A DNA stretch of 63,897 nucleotides from Citromicrobium sp. (GTDB lineage: Bacteria > Pseudomonadota > Alphaproteobacteria > Sphingomonadales > Sphingomonadaceae): NCBI GenBank assembly GCA_002729695.1, contig PBYQ01000022.1, positions 1 to 63,897 on the forward strand, written 5' to 3'. A program made the position numbers and the translations under genes. Each line of letters begins with the position of its first letter. Positions within the stretch are counted from its first letter, which is position 1. Positions 39,094 through 48,344 of this stretch are shown in pieces. The notes beneath the pieces are model-generated. The model saw only the letters and a list, made by a program, of their open reading frames with translations, did no database searches and was not told the DNA's origin.

Positions 39094-41583
39094 TCAGACT
39101 TCCGGTAGGCGCTGATCCGCGAAGCCCCAACCGGCCAGCGATTTGGAGCCAGCCCGGTCGAGCAGTTTCTTCGCATCGGAGATGGTGAAACCGTGCGCGT
39201 CTTTCATGTCCGCCAGCTCGTTCCACGCAACTGGCGTCGCCACCGGAGCATTCTCCCGTGCGCGCGCCGAATAGGGCATCACTGCCGTGCTGCCGCGCTG
39301 GTTGCGCAGCCAGTCGATGAAGATGCGGCCCTTGCGCTTTTCCTTGCTCATCGTGGCAGTGAAACGGTCGGGCTCCGCCTGCGCGAGCGCCTTGGCGAAG
39401 CGTTCGGCGAAGCTCTTGTGCTCCTCCCAGGAATGGCCAGGCGTCAACGGCACGACGACATGCACGCCCTTGCCGCCTGTCACCATCGCGAAGCTGGTCA
39501 GGCCGATATCGGCAAGGTGCTTGCGCAGGTCCATCGCTGCCTTGCGGACATCTGCAAAGGCCAGCCCTTCGTCGGGATCGAGGTCGAACACCATCCGTTC
39601 GGGCTTCTCGACAGCGCCCGTGCGGGCGCACCAGCCGTGGAACTCGATCGTGCCCATCTGCACGCACTGCAGCAGGCCGCGGGCATCTGTTACGAAGAGG
39701 TAGTCCTCGCTCCCGCCGTCCTTCTCCTTGATCGGGACCGCCTTCACCGCGTCCCCGAAACCGCCATTGTCGTGCTTCTGGAAAAAGCACTTCTTCGCGC
39801 GCCCCTGCGGGCAGCGTACCAGACTGAGCGGGCGCTCGGCGGCGAAGGGAAGCATGATCGGCGCGACGGCTTCGTAGTAATCGGCAAGGTCGCCCTTGGT
39901 CTCTCCGCTGTCGGGGAAGATCACCCGATCGCGGCTGGAAATCTCTACGCCGGCGGTAGGGGAGGGGGCAGTGCTCCTGCGTTCGCTGCCGACATCGCCT
40001 GCGTCCTTGTCCTGCCGCAACCCGAGAAAGCTGCCGTGACGCACGCGACCCTCCGCCGTCAGCTCGGCATAAGCGACCTCCGCGACCAGGTTGGGCGTGA
40101 CCCAGTGCACCTTGCGCGCGTCGGCCTTGGGCACATCGAGCGGCGGTGTCTTGCGTTCCAGCCGATCGAGCTTGCTGCCGAGCCGGTCGAGATCGTCGCT
40201 GTCGAACCCGGTGCCGACCTTGCCGCGATAGATCAGCTCGTCGCCATCTTTCGTGGCGAGCAGCAGCGAGGCGAAGGGTCGCGCCTTGGCCGAGCTTTCG
40301 GACCAGCCGACGATGATGAACTCCTGCCGTTGGATGCACTTCACCTTGACCCAGCTCTTGGTCCGGCTGTGGCGGTAGGGTGCGTCGATCCGCTTGGCTA
40401 TGATGCCTTCCTGTCCCGCCTTGCACATTTGCGCGTAAAGTTTTTCGCCCGCGCCGATGATATGGTCCGCGACGTGGATCGGCGGCTCGGCATCGCGCAG
40501 CAGCGCTTCGAGGTGCTCCTTGCGTTCGATATTCGTATGTCCGGTCAGGTCTTCGCCATCCACTTCGAGCACATCGAACGCGAAGAAAGCGAGCTTATCC
40601 TTTGGGCCTTGCGAGCCGTGCCCGCGCTTGAGGACGGATTGCAGGGTCGAGAAATCCGGATTGCCGTTCTTGTCCAGCGCCACGATCTCACCATCGATCA
40701 GCGCCGGAGGAAGGTCGAGCGCGGCGATCGCTTGTACCAGCGGGCCGAATTTATCGGTCCAGTCCTTCTGGTTGCGGGTCCAGACGGTGACGTCGTCGCC
40801 CGCGACCGCGATCAGCGCGCGATAGCCGTCGAACTTGATCTCGTGCATCCAGCCATTGCCAGTTGGCACGTCGTCGACCAGCGTGGCGAGCTGGGGTTTG
40901 GCGAACTTCGGCGGCTTGCCTGCCTTCTTGCCGCGACGGGCGTGCTTCATCTTCGCAAGAGGCTGGACCGCCTCGTCTTCGCCGGTTGCTTTATCCGGCT
41001 CGCGCCCAGCGGCGATTTCCGCCATCGAGCGTCCGGTATCGACGCTGGTGAGCGCCTTTTCGACCAGCGCATCCCCTTCCTGCGCGTATTCGTCGTCCAG
41101 CTTGCGCAGCAGCCAGTTCTCGCGCTTCTCGCCCTTCTTCGGCTTCATGCGGATCAGCAGCCATTCGCCCTTCATTCGTTCGCCATCGAGGACGAAGTGC
41201 AGGTGGCCTTCCTCGATATCGTCGGCGCTCTTGCCCTCGATCGGATGCCAGGTGCCGCGGTCCCACAGCATCACCGTGCCGCCGCCATATTCGTCCGCTG
41301 GGATGGTGCCCTCGAAGGTCGCGTAGTCCATCGGATGATCTTCGGTCCGCACCGCGAGCCGTTTGATGTCCGGGTCGAGGGAGGGGCCCTTGGTCACCGC
41401 CCAGCTTTTCAGGACGCCGTCGGCCTCCAGTCGCAGGTCCCAGTGCAGCCGCGTTGCGTCGTGCTTCTGGACCATGAAGATGCGATCCTTGCCGCTCTTG
41501 CCCGCCTTGCCCGCAGGCTCCTTGGTGCGGGTAAAATCGCGCTTCGCGTTATATTCGGCGAGGGGATCGTCCTTCTTCGCCAT
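39094..41583 (-). CDS. ligD: multifunctional ATP-dependent DNA ligase LigD
   Basis: The 829-residue protein has the full three-domain plan. The N-terminal 3'-phosphoesterase spans about residues 30-190 (HDATRLHWDLRLEADGVLKS). The ligase domain covers about 230-530, with the adenylated Lys in MHEIKFDGYRALIAV. The AEP-type polymerase covers about 545-825, with catalytic Asp residues in VFDLDPDEGLAF. It repairs double-strand breaks by end joining with Ku, whose gene ends 3 bases upstream. It contains no frameshift. Confidence 0.96.
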   Translation of the reverse strand: MAKKDDPLAEYNAKRDFTRTKEPAGKAGKSGKDRIFMVQKHDATRLHWDLRLEADGVLKSWAVTKGPSLDPDIKRLAVRTEDHPMDYATFEGTIPADEYGGGTVMLWDRGTWHPIEGKSADDIEEGHLHFVLDGERMKGEWLLIRMKPKKGEKRENWLLRKLDDEYAQEGDALVEKALTSVDTGRSMAEIAAGREPDKATGEDEAVQPLAKMKHARRGKKAGKPPKFAKPQLATLVDDVPTGNGWMHEIKFDGYRALIAVAGDDVTVWTRNQKDWTDKFGPLVQAIAALDLPPALIDGEIVALDKNGNPDFSTLQSVLKRGHGSQGPKDKLAFFAFDVLEVDGEDLTGHTNIERKEHLEALLRDAEPPIHVADHIIGAGEKLYAQMCKAGQEGIIAKRIDAPYRHSRTKSWVKVKCIQRQEFIIVGWSESSAKARPFASLLLATKDGDELIYRGKVGTGFDSDDLDRLGSKLDRLERKTPPLDVPKADARKVHWVTPNLVAEVAYAELTAEGRVRHGSFLGLRQDKDAGDVGSERRSTAPSPTAGVEISSRDRVIFPDSGETKGDLADYYEAVAPIMLPFAAERPLSLVRCPQGRAKKCFFQKHDNGGFGDAVKAVPIKEKDGGSEDYLFVTDARGLLQCVQMGTIEFHGWCARTGAVEKPERMVFDLDPDEGLAFADVRKAAMDLRKHLADIGLTSFAMVTGGKGVHVVVPLTPGHSWEEHKSFAERFAKALAQAEPDRFTATMSKEKRKGRIFIDWLRNQRGSTAVMPYSARARENAPVATPVAWNELADMKDAHGFTISDAKKLLDRAGSKSLAGWGFADQRLPEV

Positions 41584-41586
41584 CGC

Positions 41587-42417
41587 CTAGGCGCTCTTTT
41601 TCTTCTTCGCGGAGGATTTGGCGGGCTTGTCGCCATCGACCGACTTCTTGAGCGCGGCCATCAGGTCGATCACGTTGCCACCGTCGCCGGAAGGCTCCTC
41701 GACATCCTCGATGATCTTCTTGTTGCCCTTGGTCTTAGCCTTCTTCTCGATCAGCTTGTGCAGCGCCTCTGCGTAGCGGTCTTCGAACTCACTCGCGTCG
41801 AAAGGAGCGGACTTCTTCTCGATCAGCGTGCTGGCGAGGTCGAGCAGCTCCTTCTCGGGCTCGTCGTCGCCGATGCTCCCGAAGAACTTCTGCCCCTCGC
41901 GAACCTCGTCGGCATAGCGCAGCGTCTCCAGCAGCATGCCCTTGCCGCAGGGCTTGATCGCGACCAGCTTCTCTTGCCCGCGCACCGACAGCTGGCCCAG
42001 CGCGGTCTTCTTCGCCTTGCGCAGCGCCTCGCGCAGCACGATGAAGGCTTCCTCGGCCAGATCGTCCTTGGGGACGACGTAATAGGGCTTCTCGAAATAG
42101 AGTGGGTCGATCTCCGACTGGTCGACGAACTGGACGAGTTCGAGCGTCTTCTTGCTCTCGACCTTGACCGCCTCGATCTCCTCGTCCTCCAGCAGGACGT
42201 AATTGTTCTTGGACAGCTCGTAGCCGCGGATGATGTCGTCGCGGTCGACGGGGCCGACGCCCTCGACCACCTTTTCGTATGAGATGCGCTTTCCCGAAGG
42301 TTCGTGGATCTGGCGAAAGCTGATCTTCGCCCCGCTTTGCGAGGCGGAGTAGATCTCTACCGGGATCGACACCAGCGCCAGCCTGATCTGTCCCTGCCAA
42401 TATGCGCGCGCAGCCAT
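41587..42417 (-). CDS. ku: non-homologous end joining protein Ku
   Basis: The 276-residue protein starts MAARAYWQGQIRLALVSIPV and keeps the family core (ISYEKVVEGVGPVDRDDIIR, PYYVVPKDDLAEEAF, CGKGMLLETLRYADEVRE). It forms the ring-shaped dimer that holds DNA ends and recruits LigD. The Lys-rich tail (AKSSAKKKKSA) is the variable DNA-binding end of bacterial Ku. The second ATG (42417) fits the GGAG site better than the first. Operon with ligD. Confidence 0.95.
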   Translation of the reverse strand: MAARAYWQGQIRLALVSIPVEIYSASQSGAKISFRQIHEPSGKRISYEKVVEGVGPVDRDDIIRGYELSKNNYVLLEDEEIEAVKVESKKTLELVQFVDQSEIDPLYFEKPYYVVPKDDLAEEAFIVLREALRKAKKTALGQLSVRGQEKLVAIKPCGKGMLLETLRYADEVREGQKFFGSIGDDEPEKELLDLASTLIEKKSAPFDASEFEDRYAEALHKLIEKKAKTKGNKKIIEDVEEPSGDGGNVIDLMAALKKSVDGDKPAKSSAKKKKSA

Positions 42418-42558
42418 CATCTCTCCATTTCCGGCCTCGTTGAAGCCATTGAACGAGCGAAGGGGGAGAATGGTTGCGCGCGCCTGCGGCAGGCATCACC
42501 GGCGCGTGTCTTTCTGCGTTAAAACGGGTGCGAGGTCACTCCATCGCTTCGCTGGAGA

Positions 42559-43902
42559 TCACGCCACGAAGCGGTCCCACGGCCCGGTGATCGCTACGGT
42601 CCGCGTCGGCGAATATGCGTTGACGAAGAACCACTTTCCGTCGGGGGAGAAGCACCCGCCTGCCAGCTCGGTCTGCATCGTCAGACGCCCGAAGGCGTAG
42701 GCACGGCCGTCGGGCGTGATCCCGCGCAGGTGGTTGTCGACGACGTCGGTATACTGATCCTCGCACACGATCAGGTGGCCGTTGGGTGCAACGGTCAGGT
42801 TGTCGCCGAAATTGAACTGGTCTTCGCTCTCGCTCTCGAAGAACAGCTCGACCATGTCGGGGCGGCGACCGCGGCCCGGGATCAGTTTGAAGATCTGCCC
42901 CAGTCGCCTGTTTCCGCCGCTGGTCGAGCAGACGTAGAGCTCGTCGGTGCCCATGTGGATGCCTTCGCCGCGCGCAACGATCGCTGCGCCTTTGGCTGCG
43001 GCGCGCATCCGCAGGTCATCTTGCGGGGCTTCGACGTTTTCCAGGTCGACCCAGCGCACCTCGTACAGTTGTTGTACCGGCATGGTCGGCGCGTTCCAGT
43101 TGCGCGTATCGGCTATGCCGTCGACGACCATCGCCTGCAGCTTTCCTCCAGCGCGCAGATTGCCGCGCTCTTTCGGGACGAACCGATAGAGCACGCCATC
43201 GTCGCGATCCTCGGTCAGGTAGGCCATACCGGTTTCGGGATCGACGCAAGCGGCCTCGTGGTTGAAGCGGCCCATCGCGGTCAGCGGAACGGGGTCGACC
43301 AGCCCGGTTGCGTTGGCGGGGACTTCGAACACCCAGCCATGGTTGCGGGCCAGCCCGTCGCCATAGCGCTGGCCGGGTCCGGTCGGCGATTCCTCGCAGG
43401 TCAGCCACGTGTTCCACGGCGTCACCCCGCCCGAACAGTTGCGGATCGTGCCGCCCAGCGTGCGGAATTGCCGCTTCACTTCCAGCGTTGCCGCGTCGAG
43501 CACGATATTGGTCGTGCCGCCCGGAACGATCGTGCCGTCGCGGGTGCCGAAGCCCTTGGCGATCGGCCCGCCCGCGCCATCGCCCGGCACCAGTTCGTGG
43601 TTGCGGACAAGAGCGATTTCGCCGTTCCCCAGATCGAAGCAGCCCATGCCGTCCGCCTTGTCGGGCACGGTCCCGCCATCGTCCATCGGATTGCCGAGGC
43701 TGGACAGCAAGCGATACGAAAAGCCCGCAGGCAGATCGAGCATTCCTGCGGGATCGGGTATCAGCGGGCCGTATGCCGCCGGGTTCGCGGTGCCCGGCGA
43801 TGCGACCATCCTGTTCGTCGTGCAGCCGCTGGCCAGCAGCGCCCCGAAGGCAGCGCCGGTCCCGGCGAGAAACTTCCGGCGGTCGGTCTGGATCGATGGC
43901 AT
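42559..43902 (-). CDS. PhoX-family (DUF839) exported phosphatase-like protein
   Basis: The 447-residue protein has a twin-arginine signal (TDRRKFLAGTGAAFGALLAS) with a lipobox-like SGCTT. The body is a PhoX-type beta-propeller, with DLGNGEIALVRNHELVPGDG, GTIRNCSGGVTPWNTWLTCE, FNHEAACVDPETGMAYLTED and NFGDNLTVAPNGHLIVCEDQ, which keep the Ca/Fe ligand segments of PhoX. Activity on phosphate esters is likely but not certain for this shorter branch. ATG at 43902. Confidence 0.85.
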   Translation of the reverse strand: MPSIQTDRRKFLAGTGAAFGALLASGCTTNRMVASPGTANPAAYGPLIPDPAGMLDLPAGFSYRLLSSLGNPMDDGGTVPDKADGMGCFDLGNGEIALVRNHELVPGDGAGGPIAKGFGTRDGTIVPGGTTNIVLDAATLEVKRQFRTLGGTIRNCSGGVTPWNTWLTCEESPTGPGQRYGDGLARNHGWVFEVPANATGLVDPVPLTAMGRFNHEAACVDPETGMAYLTEDRDDGVLYRFVPKERGNLRAGGKLQAMVVDGIADTRNWNAPTMPVQQLYEVRWVDLENVEAPQDDLRMRAAAKGAAIVARGEGIHMGTDELYVCSTSGGNRRLGQIFKLIPGRGRRPDMVELFFESESEDQFNFGDNLTVAPNGHLIVCEDQYTDVVDNHLRGITPDGRAYAFGRLTMQTELAGGCFSPDGKWFFVNAYSPTRTVAITGPWDRFVA

Positions 43903-44096
43903 CGGGGCACCCTGTAAGCGAGTTGGGGGAATCGGTCGGGCAGCCATAGTCGATGTCGCGCGAAATCGCAGCGCTGCCGTCAGCGAAACCCGATTATCGG
44001 TTCATGGCGCCGAAACCGCAGCTCTCTGTCGCAAACGCCAGCAGGCGCTGCCCGGCGGATGCGGGGTACTTTAAGATGGAGGCATTGAAGATGAAT

Positions 44097-44187
44097 GGCG
44101 GAGACGGAGGGATTCGAACCCTCGATACCCCGATAGAGGTATGGCTCCTTAGCAGGGAGCTGGTTTCAGCCACTCACCCACGTCTCC
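44097..44187 (-). tRNA. tRNA-Ser (anticodon GCT)
   Basis: On the minus strand the acceptor GGAGACG (44187-44181) pairs with CGTCTCC (44107-44101), with discriminator G and an encoded CCA at 44099-44097. The anticodon loop CTGCTAA gives GCT. The long variable arm typical of serine tRNAs is present (TACCTCTATCGGGGTA). The T-arm is GAGGG-TTCGAAT-CCCTC. Confidence 0.96.
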
Positions 44188-44411
44188 GCACACGCGCCGC
44201 TGGCTAACTGCGGCCCGAGAGCGGCGCGCTATAACCACGGTGCACGCAAGGCACAAGGGGCGTGAGCCACGGCGCACATGTTCCCGGCCACGGACTCGAC
44301 TCGCCCTGTTTTCGATTCGCTTCATCGCCTTGCGGCTTGATGCGGGAGGTTCATCGGATTCAGTCTATCGACGGGACTGTCCTGAAACCATTTCGTGAAG
44401 GAGCGAGGTCC

Positions 44412-45218
44412 ATGACCCGCACTCTCAGCATCCGCCGGCTTGCCGCTGTCCTCGTCGCCACGATGGCGATGTTCGCCACGCCGCTCGCGGCGCAACAGTC
44501 GATCGAGACGGTCGACCCGAGCCAGGCGATCGACGGGGATCTCTCGGAGAATCCCGGCGAACCGTGGATCTACGACGATCGCGATCCGGTGCCCGAACCG
44601 CAGCCGCAGACCGAGCAGTCGAGCGTCGCGAACTGGACCGACCTGACGCCGGAGAGCGAGCCGAGCGAAGGCACGATGGCGCATGGCGAGAACTACGCCT
44701 ACGCCGCCGAAGAAGCGGTCGCTTCCGGCGACGACGGCACCTGGCGCGACGACGACCTGATCGGCGCAGCGCAGAACTTCTTCGGCGAAAACGCGGAAGG
44801 TATCGCGCGGATGATCGAGAAGGTGCTGGCCGACCAGGGCAAGCCCAACGGATATATCGTCGGGCGCGAGGCGGGCGGCGCGTTCTTCATTGGCGCACGC
44901 TACGGTTCGGGCACGCTGTATCACAAGGTCGAAGGGCAGATGCCCGTCTACTGGACCGGCCCTTCCATCGGGTTCGATGTGGGCGCGAACGGCGGCAAGA
45001 CCTTCGTGCTGGTCTACAACCTGTTCGATACCGAGCAGCTTTACGAACGCTTCCCTGCAGGCGAGGGGCAGGCCTACCTGATCGGCGGCGTCACCGCGAG
45101 CTACCTGCGCAAGGGCGATACGGTGCTGATTCCGATTCGCATGGGGGCGGGGCTGCGGCTCGGCATCAATGCGGGCTACATGAAGTTTTCCAAGAAGCAG
45201 CGCTGGTTGCCCTTCTAA
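44412..45218 (+). CDS. DUF1134 exported protein
   Basis: The 268-residue protein has a signal peptide (MTRTLSIRRLAAVLVATMAM, cut after PLAAQ), an acidic Pro/Gln-rich linker and the DUF1134 domain. The domain segments are GIARMIEKVLADQGKPNGYI, GREAGGAFFIGARYGSGTLY and GFDVGANGGKTFVLVYNL. The family is widespread in alphaproteobacteria and has a lipid-binding SYLF-like look; its function is not known. The ATG at 44412 has GGAGCGAGG upstream. Confidence 0.85.
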   Translation: MTRTLSIRRLAAVLVATMAMFATPLAAQQSIETVDPSQAIDGDLSENPGEPWIYDDRDPVPEPQPQTEQSSVANWTDLTPESEPSEGTMAHGENYAYAAEEAVASGDDGTWRDDDLIGAAQNFFGENAEGIARMIEKVLADQGKPNGYIVGREAGGAFFIGARYGSGTLYHKVEGQMPVYWTGPSIGFDVGANGGKTFVLVYNLFDTEQLYERFPAGEGQAYLIGGVTASYLRKGDTVLIPIRMGAGLRLGINAGYMKFSKKQRWLPF

Positions 45219-45277
45219 CCGCGCTACTGCGCATATTAGCGGTTGCTCTCGGGTCCCTGCGATAGCATGGGACGCGC

Positions 45278-46456
45278 ATGCTCGAACGCCTGAAAGACAC
45301 TCCGCCCGATGCGCTGCTTGCGCTGATCGCCCAGTTCGCCGCCGACGAGCGTGAGGACAAGATCGACCTCGGCGTCGGCGTGTACCGGACGGACGATGGT
45401 GCGACCCCCGTGTTCGGCGCCATCAAGGCCGCAGAACAGCGGCTGTGGGAAGAGCAGGACTCCAAGAGCTACCTCGGGCCCGAAGGCGACCGCGGGTTCG
45501 TCCACGCGCTGATGCCTATCATCTTCGGCAGCGACGCGACGATGGGCGGACGGATCGAAGGCGTGCAGACGCCGGGCGGCACGGGCGCGGTGCGCCTTGC
45601 CGTGGCGCTGGCGCAGCGCGCGGGCGTGAGCCGCGTGTTCGTCGGCACGCCGAGCTGGCCCAACCATATCCCGATCATCGAGGATGTCGGCCTGGAAGCC
45701 GTCACCTTCAGCCATTCGAACGAAGACGGCAGCGCCGATGCCGACGCGCTGATCGAGATCGTTCGTGCGGGCCGCGAAGGCGATGCGGTGCTGATCCACG
45801 CCTGCTGCCACAACCCGTCGGGCATCGATTACACCGACGAACAGTGGGATGCGATCGCCGATGCGCTGGCGGACAGCCCCGTGCTCCCGATCATCGACAG
45901 CGCCTACCAGGGGCTCGGAACCGGGCTGGAGGAAGACTCGGCAGGCCTGCGCAAGGTGCTCGCCAAGGTGCCCGACGCGCTGATCGCCTATAGCTGCGAC
46001 AAGAATTTCGGCCTCTACCGCGATCGTGTCGGCGCTATGTACGCCAAAGTTGCCGATCCGGCGCAGATGGGCGCGGCGATGTCCAACGCGGCTGCGCTGG
46101 CGCGTGCCAACTGGTCGATGCCGCCCGATCACGGCGGCGCGGCGGTGCGGATCGTGCTGCGCGACGAGGACCTGCGCCAGCAGTGGCTGGACGAGCTCGA
46201 CGGTATGCGCCAGCGCCTGCGCTGGGTCCGTGCGCATCTGGCAGGGGCGGACAACAAGGTGGAGGGCGTGCCGCTCGCCCATCTGGAAGAGCAGAACGGC
46301 CTGTTCGCGATGCTGCCGCTGAACAAGGACCAGATCGCCAGGCTACGCGAGGATCACGCGGTCTACATGGCTGGGTCTGGCCGGATCAACATTGCCGGGC
46401 TGACCAAGGGCAATATCGACAAGTTCATCGCTGCGCTCGCGGATGTCGCCGCCTGA
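45278..46456 (+). CDS. aromatic amino acid / aspartate-type aminotransferase
   Basis: The 392-residue PLP enzyme belongs to the AspC/TyrB branch: KIDLGVGVYRTDDGATPVF, SYLGPEGDRGFVHALMPI, CHNPSGIDYTDEQWD, the PLP-binding Lys in YSCDKNFGLYRDRVG, and GSGRINIAGL near the C terminus with the carboxylate-binding Arg. It should transfer the amino group of Phe, Tyr or Asp to 2-oxoglutarate. Exact specificity cannot be read. The next gene overlaps or abuts its end. Confidence 0.92.
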   Translation: MLERLKDTPPDALLALIAQFAADEREDKIDLGVGVYRTDDGATPVFGAIKAAEQRLWEEQDSKSYLGPEGDRGFVHALMPIIFGSDATMGGRIEGVQTPGGTGAVRLAVALAQRAGVSRVFVGTPSWPNHIPIIEDVGLEAVTFSHSNEDGSADADALIEIVRAGREGDAVLIHACCHNPSGIDYTDEQWDAIADALADSPVLPIIDSAYQGLGTGLEEDSAGLRKVLAKVPDALIAYSCDKNFGLYRDRVGAMYAKVADPAQMGAAMSNAAALARANWSMPPDHGGAAVRIVLRDEDLRQQWLDELDGMRQRLRWVRAHLAGADNKVEGVPLAHLEEQNGLFAMLPLNKDQIARLREDHAVYMAGSGRINIAGLTKGNIDKFIAALADVAA

Positions 46457-46457
46457 G

Positions 46458-47024
46458 ATGGACCGGCAGCCGCTCCTCGAGGGGGAGCGGTACCTGCTGA
46501 GGCCACTCACCGCCGAGGACTGGAGCGAGCTCTACGCAGTCGCTTCGGATCCGGCGGTGTGGGAACAGCACCCCATGACCGATCGGTGGCGTGCGGACGT
46601 ATTCCGCGTCTTCTTCGACGACGCGCTGGCCAAGGACGGTGCGCTGGCGATCATCGACAAGCGCGACGGCTCGATCATCGGCTCATCCCGCTTTCAGGCG
46701 CTGAAGAGTGCCGAAGACGACGAGGAAGAGCAAAGCTCGGTCGAGATCGGCTGGACCTTTCTCGCCCCGCGCTACTGGGGAAAGGGTGCCAACCGTGAGG
46801 TCAAGCGGCTGATGGTGGGCCACGCGCTCCAGAGCGTCGAGCGCGTCGACTTCCGCGTGGGCGAAGCGAACTGGCGTAGCCGCATCGCTCTCGAGAACAT
46901 CGGAGCGCAGCAGACCCGGCGGACCGAGCTCTCCAAACATCGGGGAAAGCGCGTTCTGCATCTTGTCTACGCGATCACTCGCGACGATTTTGCACATGGA
47001 CCGCTGATACAAGGCATTGAATAA
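46458..47024 (+). CDS. GNAT-family N-acetyltransferase (RimJ/RimL-like)
   Basis: The 188-residue protein reads MDRQPLLEGERYLLRPLTAE, then IGSSRFQALKSAEDDEEEQS, VEIGWTFLAPRYWGKGANRE and FRVGEANWRSRIALENIGAQ. This is the RimJ/RimL layout with an acetyl-CoA loop around RYWGKGANRE. The substrate is unknown. I prefer the ATG one base after the aminotransferase stop; an ATG at 46443 would overlap that gene by 14 bases. Confidence 0.85.
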   Translation: MDRQPLLEGERYLLRPLTAEDWSELYAVASDPAVWEQHPMTDRWRADVFRVFFDDALAKDGALAIIDKRDGSIIGSSRFQALKSAEDDEEEQSSVEIGWTFLAPRYWGKGANREVKRLMVGHALQSVERVDFRVGEANWRSRIALENIGAQQTRRTELSKHRGKRVLHLVYAITRDDFAHGPLIQGIE

Positions 47025-47065
47025 GAATATTTTTCTAGTGCCTTTGCGGAACGATCGCCGCTGGC

Positions 47066-47212
47066 ATGGCTTGCCCGGATATGCCCTATCGAAACGAATC
47101 CGGTTTGGACGGCCTGTCCGCCAGAGAACTTGGTGTCTTGCGCAATTTCGCGGAGGCAACGCGTGCCATCGCCATCTCTGGCAGCAAGGCCGCCAGAGCC
47201 GCGAAGGCCTGA
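47066..47212 (+). CDS. possible small protein of 48 residues
   Basis: The 300-base gap between the acetyltransferase and the ParD-like gene contains one short frame. It starts MACPDMPYRNESGLDGLSAR and continues ELGVLRNFAEATRAIAISGS, ending in an Ala/Lys-rich helix. The amphipathic helical character and codon choice look protein-like, but there is no ribosome site. It may be noise. Nothing else is seen in the gap apart from the operator at 47288-47313. Confidence 0.3.
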   Translation: MACPDMPYRNESGLDGLSARELGVLRNFAEATRAIAISGSKAARAAKA

Positions 47213-47287
47213 CCGCGAACCGGGGCCAAAGTCGCGCGGAAGACCTGCCGGACAATAGCCACTGGACTGTACGGAATGTGCGGTCAA

Positions 47288-47313
47288 TATACGGTACGTA
47301 TACGAATCGTATA
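47288..47313. promoter_or_regulatory. nested palindromic operator before the ParD-like gene
   Basis: The sequence reads TATACG-GTA-CGTATACG-AAT-CGTATA: two ATACG-N3-CGTAT palindromes that share a central CGTATACG. Every paired position matches perfectly. It lies 11 bases before the ParD-like ATG. Repeated short palindromes at this position are typical operators of ribbon-helix-helix antitoxins, so autoregulation by the ParD-like protein is likely. Confidence 0.8.
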
Positions 47314-47324
47314 AGGGTCGAACA

Positions 47325-47540
47325 ATGGGTCTGGTCAAGATCGACGATGAACTCCACGAGCAGGTGCGCGCTGCGAGCACGGTCATGTGCCGCTCGATCA
47401 ACGCGCAGGCGGAATTCTGGATGAAGATCGGGCGGCTGGCCGAAGCCAATCCGACGCTCTCCTTCAACGATATCGTGAAGCGGGAGCTGGCTCTTGCCAC
47501 TGAGGGCGAGGGTGGCAGAGAAACCCGCGCCGCTGCCTGA
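47325..47540 (+). CDS. ParD-like antitoxin-family protein
   Basis: The 71-residue protein starts MGLVKIDDELHEQVRAASTV and contains the family core CRSINAQAEFWMKIGRLAEA, followed by NPTLSFNDIVKRELAL. It belongs to the ParD-like ribbon-helix-helix group. No ParE toxin gene is beside it. The next gene, one base past its stop, is a methionine aminopeptidase. The palindromic operator upstream suggests that it represses its own transcript. Confidence 0.82.
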   Translation: MGLVKIDDELHEQVRAASTVMCRSINAQAEFWMKIGRLAEANPTLSFNDIVKRELALATEGEGGRETRAAA

Positions 47541-47541
47541 G

Positions 47542-48309
47542 ATGGTTAAGACAGCCGAAGAACTTGAACTGATGCGCATATCGGGGCGACTGCTCGCCTC
47601 GGTGTTCGAGATGCTCGACACGCTCGATCTCACAGGGCTCTCGACCATGCAGATCAACGATCTGGTGGAGCGCTTCATTAGCGAGGATTGCGCCGCGCGC
47701 CCGGCGAGCAAGGGGCAGTACGGCTACGAATACGTGCTCAACTGCTCGATCAACGAGGTCGTGTGCCACGGCGTGCCCTCCGATGAAGTGATCGTGCAGG
47801 ACGGCGACATCATCAATCTCGACATCACGCTGGAAAAGAACGGTTTCATCGCCGATTCGAGCAAGACCTACCTTGTCGGCAATGTCTCGCCGCAGGGCCG
47901 GCGGATCGCGCGCGTGGCGCAGGATGCGATGTGGGCGGGGATCAGCGCGGTCCGGCCCGGCGCGCATCTGGGCGATGTGGGCCATGCGATCGAGAAGCAC
48001 GCCAAGAAGAACAACTGCACCGTGGTGCGCGAATATTGCGGCCACGGGATCGGGCGCGAGATGCACGAGGAGCCTCAGGTGCTCAATCACGGAAGGCCGG
48101 GCAGGGGGCTGCGTCTGCGGGAAGGGATGACCTTCACGATCGAGCCGATGGTCAATCTGGGCCGCGCGGCGACCGTGACGCGCGACGATGGTTGGACGGT
48201 CGTGACCCGCGACGGGAAACTCTCCGCCCAGTTCGAACATACCGTGGCGGTGACAGCAGACGGGGTGGAGGTCCTGACGCTCAGGAAAGGCGAGTCGGCG
48301 GGCGTCTAG
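47542..48309 (+). CDS. map: type I methionyl aminopeptidase, ParD-linked paralogue
   Basis: The 255-residue metalloenzyme removes N-terminal Met. The metal ligands are visible in LDITLEKNGFIADSSKTYLV (Asp, Asp), REYCGHGIGREMHEEP (His), TFTIEPMVNLG (Glu) and SAQFEHTVAV (Glu). It opens MVKTAEELELMRISGRLLAS. The ATG at 47542 is two bases from the ParD-like stop, which suggests coupling; a TTG at 47494 with a GGGAG site is the alternative. It is probably a second MetAP, because housekeeping map usually sits elsewhere. Confidence 0.92.
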   Translation: MVKTAEELELMRISGRLLASVFEMLDTLDLTGLSTMQINDLVERFISEDCAARPASKGQYGYEYVLNCSINEVVCHGVPSDEVIVQDGDIINLDITLEKNGFIADSSKTYLVGNVSPQGRRIARVAQDAMWAGISAVRPGAHLGDVGHAIEKHAKKNNCTVVREYCGHGIGREMHEEPQVLNHGRPGRGLRLREGMTFTIEPMVNLGRAATVTRDDGWTVVTRDGKLSAQFEHTVAVTADGVEVLTLRKGESAGV

Positions 48310-48344
48310 CGAAACCGGTGGCGATCATCCCGGGCAAGCATACG

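Noticed and set aside
39193..42282. A 1029-codon plus-strand open frame opposite ligD and ku
   Set aside because: LigD and Ku are unmistakable on the minus strand. The opposite frame is a composition artefact.
47325..48309. Classical ParDE toxin-antitoxin locus
   Set aside because: There is no ParE/RelE-like toxin on either side. The partner is a MetAP, so only the antitoxin-like half and its operator fit.
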